5,593 bases of DNA from positions 1-5,593 of the forward strand of contig SYEI01000384.1 of assembly GCA_005800865.1 (NCBI GenBank), read 5' to 3'. A model generated the notes under the pieces. That model searched no databases. It saw only the letters and a list, made by a program, of their open reading frames with translations, and was not told the origin of the DNA. Source of the stretch: Bacteroidota bacterium. GTDB lineage: Bacteria; Bacteroidota; Bacteroidia; B-17B0; Aurantibacillaceae. Below, in pieces: positions 1 through 5,593 of the stretch. Numbering within the stretch: position 1 is the stretch's first letter; every line of letters begins with the position of its first letter. The position numbers and the translations under genes were made by a program.

Positions 1-1445
1 AAAGCATTGTGAACCTGTAATTCTAATTCTTGGTCATTCGAGGAATTTAAAATGACACCGACTTCATTTGTACCATCATTGGCAATTAAAATATTTCCAT
101 TCGCATCATTACATGAAGCAATGGAAATAACGTTCGATACGCTTTTCGTTCCATGATTATCAGTTGTTGTTAATCTGAAATAAGTAACATCAGAAACAGA
201 GTTAGTAATAAATTTATAACAGTGCTTACTGGTAGTTGTGCCATTACCAAATACTTGTCCAACAGAAACAAAGTTAGTTCCATCTGCTGATTGCTCAGCG
301 GCAAAATAGCTGTTATTTTTTTCGGAAGAAGTACACCATTCTACAGCTATTTCATTATTAACACACGTTGCTTTAAAATCAATTAATTCAACAGGTAATG
401 GTGCTAATACTAAAGATAAAATCCAAGGACAAAATGTGGTTAAGTTATTTGCTACAACGTTACCAACTCCAGTAGTTACAGAAGCAGCGCTACCAATGGT
501 TCCATTATTAGGAACCCATTGAGAGCCGTTCCAATATTGAGCACCAATTAATGCTCCTGCAAAATATAAAGGATCGTTTAAAGTATTTTCCGAGCCTCTA
601 TAACTAAATGTTGCATTTGCAGTTACTGGGTGACTATTAGTAATATCCCACCATCTATCAATAACGGATGGAATTGTACCATCTGGAGAAACGGGAGGAT
701 TTGGAGAATACATATTACTAACAGCAGCCACATTACTAGCGCCCGCCCAAGGTAAGTTATCTGCAGCGGCTGTAGCACGAGTTGACACATCAACATAAGC
801 AGCAGCATTAGTCATTGGTGTAACGATATTAAAAGTAAATGGGATATAAGAACCTGCAACTCCAAAAGGATAAACTTTAGAACCGCCAACCGTGCGATGA
901 TACCATCTAATGATACTGGGATTTACAGCGGTATTGGTTTCACTAATAATATAACCACTTGAGCGTGTAATCGCTCCAACAGCACTATTGGTCACATCCA
1001 TTCTATTTCCATTCAAATCTAAGGTAGAAGACCCAACAGATAAAACACCTGTAAAAGTAGCTTGTCCGCCAACTGTTGTTGAATTAACAGCTAAAGTTTT
1101 AATACCATTACCTGTTAACGACAAATTATGAAAAGCCGTAGCTGCTGAACCACCAATTGTTTGGGCATTACCTGCTAAAACAACTCCTCCGCCATCAGGT
1201 GTAGCAAAGCCGTTGTTACTAGAGTTATTTGTCCAATTTTTTAATAAGGTTATGGTTGATGTGGAACTAGCTGTTATTGAGCCAGTACCGGTTGTGAAAT
1301 AATTTCCGTTCGTTACATCATCAATGTACATTTGAGCATTGCCCGAAAAAACAATGTTTGCGCCATTATTATAAAGGCCCTGTGAGAATAAACTCAAAGA
1401 AAAAAGGCTTAAAACAATACTATTAAATATGTATTTAATTCCCAC
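1..1445 (-). CDS. Large secreted T9SS-type surface protein, 3' end cut by window edge
   Basis: The frame is open from the GTG at 1445-1443 to the left edge, giving 481 visible residues with no stop. No ATG occurs in frame between the upstream in-frame stop (TGA at 1496-1494) and codon 39. Starting at that ATG (1331) would delete the hydrophobic N-terminus, so GTG is the best start. Residues 1-21 form a signal peptide ending LFS before Q22. Residues about 24-205 are Gly/Asn/Ser/Thr-rich, with a repeating pattern (AGNAQTIGG, FHNLSLTGNG, LDLNGNRMDV) typical of beta-strand-rich Bacteroidota surface proteins. Residues 349-357 read PLPVELIDF, opening the fibronectin-like module that usually sits just before the T9SS sorting domain; it continues to about residue 442. 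Residues about 450-481 look like the start of a sorting domain, whose end lies outside the window. The gene follows the fibre-like gene by one base, so co-transcription and translational coupling are likely. No enzymatic motif is visible, and the specific function is unknown. Confidence 0.82.
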   Translation of the reverse strand, partial: MGIKYIFNSIVLSLFSLSLFSQGLYNNGANIVFSGNAQMYIDDVTNGNYFTTGTGSITASSTSTITLLKNWTNNSSNNGFATPDGGGVVLAGNAQTIGGSAATAFHNLSLTGNGIKTLAVNSTTVGGQATFTGVLSVGSSTLDLNGNRMDVTNSAVGAITRSSGYIISETNTAVNPSIIRWYHRTVGGSKVYPFGVAGSYIPFTFNIVTPMTNAAAYVDVSTRATAAADNLPWAGASNVAAVSNMYSPNPPVSPDGTIPSVIDRWWDITNSHPVTANATFSYRGSENTLNDPLYFAGALIGAQYWNGSQWVPNNGTIGSAASVTTGVGNVVANNLTTFCPWILSLVLAPLPVELIDFKATCVNNEIAVEWCTSSEKNNSYFAAEQSADGTNFVSVGQVFGNGTTTSKHCYKFITNSVSDVTYFRLTTTDNHGTKSVSNVISIASCNDANGNILIANDGTNEVGVILNSSNDQELELQVHNA

Positions 1446-1446
1446 T

Positions 1447-3126
1447 TTATTTATTTTCTTGAGTGTTTTTTTCCTTTGGTGCTGTTTGCGTATTCACGCC
1501 ACTGTCTTTTTGCCTTGCTAGTTTCTTATTTTCCTCTGTTCCTTCGCTATTACCTTTACGTGGAACTGGATCGTGACGAACATTTTGACCATCATACCAA
1601 ATAGGCAGAGCATCAGATGAATAATCATTGTCATTATGCATCACACCATTCATATTAGTTTCATACTGATTATTCAAGATTTCATTTTCAGTAAATTCTG
1701 AAGATTGTTTTAATGTTCCAGAAATAATAAAACTCACTAACACATTATGCATCCCATTATTCAATTCTTTAATAACAAAACCTTCTTCCGTAATATTATC
1801 AATATATACTCCATTGCAATTTCCCATAGGAGTAGCAGTAATCACGAGTGAATTTAAATCACATAACTCAATTAATCTATTATCAAAAGTTACGGTTGCT
1901 TGTCCATTTATTAAACTAATTTTTCCTTTGGATGATAGTTCATTAGTTAAAGCTGTCGTAGCGTAACTAGCAATTCTAACATCAGCCGAAGCACTCGTGT
2001 TTAACTGAACATACTTACTATTTGTTACAGTATTTCCGTGAACATAAATACCATATTTATCTCCCGAAAAATTAGTACCATAAACTAACCCTTTTACCCA
2101 GCCGCCCATTACTCCTCCATAAATACCTAAGCCTATCATTGCGTTAGTTTCTGAAAATTTATTTGCCCCGTTCATTAATCTTCCAGCAGCAACACCGTTT
2201 GTGTGTGCTTGCCCAAAACCATATACAGCAACATCAGCAAACCCAGAGGAAAGATAGCCTAAAGAACCACGGGCATTTAATGCCGCACTAAAATATTCTA
2301 CCCCCATAACTCCACCAGTACGCGTAAAATTGCCGTCTGATTGGCCAAATATCCCAAACTGATATGCACCAGAACCTGTTATGATGCCTGCTACACCGTT
2401 CTTAGACGAAGTCGATAAAAATCCTGTTCCTGCGCCTGTGCCATTAAACAAACCTTTAACTCCTGCACCAAAAGCGCCACTCCCGTAATATTCGCCTTGT
2501 ATTGCTCCAAAGTTTGTTGTACCACCTGTAATTTGACCATAAACCCCACTTCCGTTAACTCCACTATATCCATTCACAGCCCAATCCAAAGTATTATTAC
2601 TTACCGCCGAAAATAAATCATCTGCTATAACCGTAGTTAATGCACCAACAACAACTTCTCCATCGGTTCTAATACGCATTCTTTCAAGTGAATTAGTAGC
2701 AAAAACCAATGCCTGCAAATCATTTGTACCTAAATAAGCATTATTGGCAGCTACTCCATAAGCAGAAGTAGAAGCAGTAGTTCCCAAGTTACCTCCCACA
2801 TACCATGGATTTCCTGGAGTCACATTATCAATTAAATTAGCCCATTGAGTTCCAGTCCAATAGTAATATCCCACGCCATTACCTCCCGTTGGAGCTGATG
2901 TAGAAAAAACCAATAAACTAGTAACCGGCGCGCCGGTTAATGGCGCGTAAGTACCTACAGCTGTTAAAGCAACTCTCGGAACTAGCAAGCCTTTATCTGT
3001 TGCTGCAATATCTAACATAGCACAGTTAGCTGGTGCAGCACCAGAACCATTAATCCCAACATTTTGTGCCAAAAGTGTAATCGAAATATTACAACAAACA
3101 ATAAGTAGTATAACTATTCTTTTCAT
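1447..3126 (-). CDS. Exported tail-fibre-like, glycine-rich surface protein
   Basis: This is a complete 559-residue protein starting at ATG 3126 and ending TAA 1449-1447. Residues 1-20 are a signal peptide ending LLA before Q21. Residues 22-100 carry the Bacteroidota pattern NVGI...MLDIAATDKGLLVPRV...YYYWTGTQW. Residues about 105-162 contain YLGTNDLQALVFATNSLERM followed by RI..DG.V.VG, a module shared with phage-tail-fibre-like proteins. Residues about 185-365 are a Gly-rich irregular repeat (GVYG, GVKG, GVAG, GIFG, GVMG, GIYG), which I infer to be a beta-structured, possibly trimeric, shaft. Residues about 398-473 match a C-terminal domain known from such proteins (GKISLINGQATVTF, NCNGVYI, GFVIKEL). 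Residues about 485-559 are polar, and from about 520 strongly charged (Lys, Glu, Gln, Asn). No T9SS sorting domain, S74 autochaperone Ser/Lys pair or catalytic motif is recognisable. No phage genes flank it, so it is more likely a host surface protein. It is the first gene of the pair with the T9SS-type gene. CDS call strong; function unknown. Confidence 0.88.
   Translation of the reverse strand: MKRIVILLIVCCNISITLLAQNVGINGSGAAPANCAMLDIAATDKGLLVPRVALTAVGTYAPLTGAPVTSLLVFSTSAPTGGNGVGYYYWTGTQWANLIDNVTPGNPWYVGGNLGTTASTSAYGVAANNAYLGTNDLQALVFATNSLERMRIRTDGEVVVGALTTVIADDLFSAVSNNTLDWAVNGYSGVNGSGVYGQITGGTTNFGAIQGEYYGSGAFGAGVKGLFNGTGAGTGFLSTSSKNGVAGIITGSGAYQFGIFGQSDGNFTRTGGVMGVEYFSAALNARGSLGYLSSGFADVAVYGFGQAHTNGVAAGRLMNGANKFSETNAMIGLGIYGGVMGGWVKGLVYGTNFSGDKYGIYVHGNTVTNSKYVQLNTSASADVRIASYATTALTNELSSKGKISLINGQATVTFDNRLIELCDLNSLVITATPMGNCNGVYIDNITEEGFVIKELNNGMHNVLVSFIISGTLKQSSEFTENEILNNQYETNMNGVMHNDNDYSSDALPIWYDGQNVRHDPVPRKGNSEGTEENKKLARQKDSGVNTQTAPKEKNTQENK
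2922..2939. repeat. 18-bp perfect GC-rich palindrome inside the fibre-like gene
   Basis: The sequence TAACCGGCGCGCCGGTTA equals its own reverse complement over all 18 bases; the flanking pair (G2921, A2940) breaks it. The central 14 bases hold 12 G/C, against strongly AT-rich surroundings, and include the 8-bp GGCGCGCC. On the coding strand it encodes Leu-Thr-Gly-Ala-Pro-Val, about codons 63-69 of the 559-residue protein. A further GGCGCG lies at 2941-2946. In mRNA it could fold on itself only with a tight loop, so an intermolecular or protein-binding role is as plausible as a hairpin. It may also be a chance result of codon choice. Confidence 0.9.
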
Positions 3127-3301
3127 GATAGAGTGATAGGTTACTTAAATTTACAAAAAATCTACAAAAAAATACTCATTTTTACTCAATAATTATTAGA
3201 ATTTTACTCAGCAAAACATGGATTTCACCATTTGTTAAATGCTTTAATCGTTTTAGTAAAATTTTAACAACCTAAATAATAAAGAAAATCAGATAAACCT
3301 C
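3127..3301. promoter_or_regulatory. Divergent intergenic region between the fibre-like gene and pabB
   Basis: These 175 bp separate two outward-facing genes, so promoters for both should lie here. The region is very AT-rich, with A-tracts near 3153-3171. I found no exact match to the Bacteroidota -7 element TAnnTTTG on either strand. The closest on the minus strand are T-runs ending in TTTG, reading TATTTTTTTG and TAGATTTTTTG, about 30 to 45 bp before the fibre-like start. Neither start codon has a Shine-Dalgarno sequence, as is usual in this phylum. A regulatory role follows from gene orientation; exact promoter positions are not supported. Confidence 0.5.
3173..3210. repeat. Three helically phased TACTCA hexamers upstream of the fibre-like gene
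   Basis: TACTCA (TGAGTA on the minus strand) occurs at 3173-3178, 3183-3188 and 3205-3210. The last two are extended to TTTTACTCA at 3180-3188 and 3202-3210. Start-to-start spacings are 10 and 22 bp, near one and two helical turns, so all three would face the same side of the DNA. The palindrome AATAATTATT (3188-3197) lies between the second and third copies. The group sits about 47 to 84 bp upstream of the fibre-like ATG, a reasonable place for regulator binding. This is a pattern only; in AT-rich DNA it could be chance. Confidence 0.45.
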
Positions 3302-4483
3302 ATGTTTCATAAACACATTAAAATCTTAAATTCAAACGCTTATAAAAAACGAATTATTCAAACAATCCATAAATATTTAAAAGAGAACAAATACCTTGTA
3401 TTATTTCAATACAATAAAAACACCTTTGGTTTCAAAAATAATATCCTGCTCTCTAATAAAAATTTTAGTAATAGTATGTCTCCAAATAAAAAACAGATTG
3501 TCTTTTTAAATTATGATTACAAAAACGAGATAGAATCTTTTACTGAAAAAGATAACAACCCACTTCAATTTCCAAAACAATTTTATGTTGAAGTTGAGGA
3601 AGAAATTGATTTAGGAAATATCAATTTTGAAGACGCTAAATCTTCGCTACCGAAAATCAATATTAAAGCGACTGTAAATAAAGAAGAATATATTGCGAAA
3701 GTAGAGGTATTAAAAAAACATATACAACAAGGTGATATTTATGAAATAAATTACTGTATCACTTTTGAAGCACATGATGTAATAATTGACCCTTTGGCTA
3801 TTTATCAAAAACTTAATCACATTAGTAATGCACCTTATTCTGCCTTTGCAAAATTTGATACGCAGTACATTATTTCTTCTAGTCCAGAATTATTTTTAAC
3901 CAAAATAGGTAATACAATATTTACCAAGCCAATTAAAGGAACTGCAAGGCGTTCATCAAATAAGCAAGAAGATGATATAATCAAAAACGAATTGCAGTCC
4001 AATTTAAAAGAACGTACTGAAAACGTCATGATTGTTGATGTTGCAAGAAATGATTTATCCCGTATTGCAAAAAAAGGAAGTGTTACCGTTGATAAATTAT
4101 GTGACATTGAATCTTACCAACAAGTGCATCAAATGGTAAGTACCGTAAGTTGTGAGTTAAAAGAAAACACATCGTTCAACGATATTATTCAAGCTACATT
4201 CCCGATGGCTAGTATGACGGGGGCTCCAAAAATAAAAGCGATGCAGTTAATTGATGACTATGAACTTTATAATCGCGGACCATATTCAGGAACATTAGGT
4301 TATATGGATGAAAATGGTGACTTTGATTTAAGTGTTTTAATCAGAAGTATTTTTTACGACGAACAAAAACAGTATTTAAGTTTTACGGTAGGTAGTGCCA
4401 TTACAGCCATGTGCAATGCAGAAGATGAATATGAAGAGTGTTTATTGAAAGCTAAAGCAATGATACAGGTTTTACAAACATAA
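3302..4483 (+). CDS. pabB: Aminodeoxychorismate synthase component I (chorismate-binding enzyme)
   Basis: This 393-residue cytoplasmic enzyme should convert chorismate plus ammonia to 4-amino-4-deoxychorismate, the step before 4-aminobenzoate in folate synthesis. The chorismate-binding domain fills residues about 125-391. Visible motifs are GDIYEINY (144-151), SSSPELFL (192-199), PIKGTARR (210-217), ENVMIVDVARNDLSRI (240-255), VHQMVSTV (275-282), FPMASMTGAPK (300-310), RGPYSGTLGYM (325-335) and an ExxE...K helix with E376, E379 and K383. K212 in PIKGT is the PabB-type lysine; anthranilate synthase TrpE has alanine there (PIAGT), which favours PabB over TrpE. The N-terminal region before residue 125 is short and divergent; the enzyme is about 60 residues shorter than E. 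coli PabB (453). No in-frame ATG lies between the upstream stop (TAA 3257-3259) and 3302, so the start is secure. No glutaminase (pabA/trpG) or lyase (pabC) gene is in view, so the ammonia-supplying partner must be elsewhere. Other chorismate enzymes (isochorismate synthase) are less likely. Confidence 0.92.
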   Translation: MFHKHIKILNSNAYKKRIIQTIHKYLKENKYLVLFQYNKNTFGFKNNILLSNKNFSNSMSPNKKQIVFLNYDYKNEIESFTEKDNNPLQFPKQFYVEVEEEIDLGNINFEDAKSSLPKINIKATVNKEEYIAKVEVLKKHIQQGDIYEINYCITFEAHDVIIDPLAIYQKLNHISNAPYSAFAKFDTQYIISSSPELFLTKIGNTIFTKPIKGTARRSSNKQEDDIIKNELQSNLKERTENVMIVDVARNDLSRIAKKGSVTVDKLCDIESYQQVHQMVSTVSCELKENTSFNDIIQATFPMASMTGAPKIKAMQLIDDYELYNRGPYSGTLGYMDENGDFDLSVLIRSIFYDEQKQYLSFTVGSAITAMCNAEDEYEECLLKAKAMIQVLQT

Positions 4484-4510
4484 ACTTCGATTAACAAAGT
4501 CAAGGTTTGC
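4484..4510. other. 27-bp convergent gap between pabB and the peptidase gene
   Basis: The stops of pabB (TAA 4481-4483) and the minus-strand peptidase gene (TAA 4513-4511) face each other across 27 bp. The only pairing I see is a weak, bulged AAACTT...AAGGTTT stem around 4482-4507 with a loop of about 14 bases and no following T-run. That does not make a credible intrinsic terminator in either direction. The 3' ends of the two transcripts probably overlap. Confidence 0.6.
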
Positions 4511-5593
4511 TTATTCTACAACAAATGTTTTTGCAGCTACTTTTTTGCTCTTATCAACCAAGTTCAAAATATATTGACCAGGAGCTAAATCCTCAATCGA
4601 AATAGTATTTTCAGGATTAATAGTAGAAATATGTTTTACTGTTTTTCCTTGCATATCGTAAATATCAATACTTGAATTTGCTGATAATTTATAATTTTCG
4701 ATTGCCACGTTTAAAATGGTTGAACTTGGATTTGGATATAAATTCAATTCAACTACCTGACTTTGCTTATTTTTTAAGCTAGTTAAAATATTACTATGAC
4801 CATTTGCAAAAACATACTCACCAAATTTTAAAGTATCAACTGTAAAGTTTCCAACTTTAGCGCCAAAGGTCATTTTTGTATAGTGAGTCACTTCTTTCCA
4901 ATCATCACCGGCATTTTTTCTGTACAATAAAATAAGACTATCTGCATTCACAATAATTAAACTAGTATCTAAATAACTATTACCCGACTTAACTTTACCA
5001 CCATCAAAATTAAAACGAAGTTTAGCAACAAAACCATTCGATAAAATGCCATCCACTTTCCAATAATGCTGTGAGTTTAACCTAAAATTATAAACATTAT
5101 TTTGAATTGGATCGGGTGCAGCAATATTATGTTCTATTCTCACAAACGAAGAATCCGCACCTTTATTTGACACCATCACTAAAGCTCTTCCTAAAGCATA
5201 ATTTATGTTTGTATTGGTTTTAATAGTTTTATATTCTGATGAAATAGCATCGCTAATTTTTGAGTCCACATTCATTCCAGCATAAACTGGCAAAACGTTA
5301 GTTTGAACTGTAAAAGATTGCGAAGCTCCCGACATGGTAATTGTTTTAATTTCTTTATTCCATGCCGTATTCATAAAACTTACTTCTAATGGTACATTTG
5401 AATACAGATTTGGAGCACCAAATAATTTCTGTTTAACATGCACCACAGATGTATAAGGCGCCACTGAACCCGTTGTTGTTATTGAATCAATAGAAAAATG
5501 AGGCCATCCACCATTCATAACCCAATTGTCAAAAAAATCATGAAGATTTAATCCTGAAGATGTTTCTAGTAAATCTCTAAACTCAAGACTATT
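4511..5593 (-). CDS. Secreted peptidase M1-like aminopeptidase, C-terminal part with T9SS sorting domain
   Basis: The frame is open from the right edge to TAA 4513-4511, giving 360 visible residues; the N-terminus lies outside. An internal ATG at 5518 is not the start, because 25 further in-frame codons precede it and continue the same domain. Residues 1-36 (FRDLLETSSGLNLHDFFDNW, then GGWPHFSID) match the end of the peptidase M1 core, where a 'G.dL..FFdqW....G.P.f.v' segment precedes beta-rich C-terminal domains. The zinc-binding HExxH...E motif would be upstream and is not visible, so activity cannot be judged. Residues about 37-265 are beta-rich with no motif I recognise. Residues about 281-360 are a T9SS type A sorting domain: YPNPSS at 286-291, IDIYDMQGKTV, then LAPGQYILNLVDKSKKVAAK before the C-terminal FVVE. 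This predicts export across the outer membrane, with the tail cleaved or used for surface attachment. It is convergent with pabB and has no visible functional link to it. Family call is good; substrate unknown. Confidence 0.82.
   Translation of the reverse strand, partial: NSLEFRDLLETSSGLNLHDFFDNWVMNGGWPHFSIDSITTTGSVAPYTSVVHVKQKLFGAPNLYSNVPLEVSFMNTAWNKEIKTITMSGASQSFTVQTNVLPVYAGMNVDSKISDAISSEYKTIKTNTNINYALGRALVMVSNKGADSSFVRIEHNIAAPDPIQNNVYNFRLNSQHYWKVDGILSNGFVAKLRFNFDGGKVKSGNSYLDTSLIIVNADSLILLYRKNAGDDWKEVTHYTKMTFGAKVGNFTVDTLKFGEYVFANGHSNILTSLKNKQSQVVELNLYPNPSSTILNVAIENYKLSANSSIDIYDMQGKTVKHISTINPENTISIEDLAPGQYILNLVDKSKKVAAKTFVVE

Noticed and set aside
623..808. Minus-strand ORF of 61 codons within the T9SS-type gene
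   Set aside because: It is a Leu-rich alternate-frame reading inside a longer, well-supported coding frame, with no homology pattern of its own.
2391..2573. Minus-strand ORF of 60 codons within the fibre-like gene
   Set aside because: It is an alternate frame of the same Gly-rich coding region and has no independent signal.
3091..3126. Lipoprotein signal at C11/C12 of the fibre-like protein
   Set aside because: The residues before the cysteine are L-I-V, not a lipobox with G/A/S at -1, while LLA-Q at 18-21 is a good ordinary cleavage site.
1447..3126. Prophage remnant, suggested by tail-fibre-like modules
   Set aside because: No integrase, capsid, tail or lysis gene is nearby, and the protein has a signal peptide and a secreted neighbour, which suits a host surface protein.
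3127..3301. Exact Bacteroidota promoter (TTG and TAnnTTTG)
   Set aside because: No exact -7 match was found on either strand; the near matches are simply T-runs ending in TTTG.
3835..4107. Minus-strand ORF of 90 codons antisense to pabB
   Set aside because: It lies opposite conserved chorismate-enzyme motifs and arises from the absence of stops on that strand; no start signal or motif supports it.
3302..4483. Anthranilate synthase TrpE as the identity of the chorismate enzyme
   Set aside because: The motif is PIKGT with lysine rather than PIAGT, the N-terminal region is short, and no trp genes adjoin it.
4482..4507. Bidirectional intrinsic terminator in the convergent gap
   Set aside because: The only stem is short, AT-rich and bulged with a large loop and no T-run on either side.
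5516..5518. ATG at 5518 as the start of the peptidase-like gene
   Set aside because: The frame stays open for 25 more codons to the window edge, and those codons encode the FFDNW segment of the same domain, so this is an internal methionine.

Overview
The window is AT-rich DNA from a member of the Bacteroidota, with four genes and no RNA gene, mobile element or CRISPR array. The phylum call rests on two products with type IX secretion (T9SS) cargo architecture (a YPNP-type C-terminal sorting domain in one, an 'LPVELIDF' module near the C-terminus of the other). It is also supported by signal peptides ending in Ala-Gln or Ser-Gln, by a Bacteroidota-style fibre-like surface protein, and by the lack of Shine-Dalgarno sequences before the starts. 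Family or genus cannot be fixed from this window.

Layout. Positions 1-3126 hold two minus-strand genes that look like one transcription unit. The promoter-proximal gene (3126 to 1447) encodes a 559-residue exported, glycine-rich, tail-fibre-like protein. One base after its stop, a GTG at 1445 opens a large secreted T9SS-type protein that runs off the left edge (481 residues visible). A 175-bp divergent intergenic region (3127-3301) follows. Next, on the plus strand, is a complete 393-residue chorismate-utilising enzyme, best called aminodeoxychorismate synthase component I (pabB, folate pathway; 3302-4483). After a 27-bp convergent gap comes the C-terminal 360 residues of a minus-strand protein that runs off the right edge. 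Its first visible residues match the end of a peptidase M1 (zinc aminopeptidase) core, and it ends in a T9SS type A sorting domain.

The two leftmost genes probably act together at the cell surface: one exported fibre-like protein without a recognisable T9SS tail and one T9SS-type cargo, made from one message. The pabB gene is a housekeeping gene with no folate partner in view, and the peptidase is a separate secreted protein. I see no convincing new defence, mobile or RNA system. The points most worth a second look are an 18-bp perfect GC-rich palindrome inside the fibre gene, three helically phased TACTCA hexamers upstream of the fibre gene, and the domain make-up of the fibre protein and its tightly coupled neighbour.
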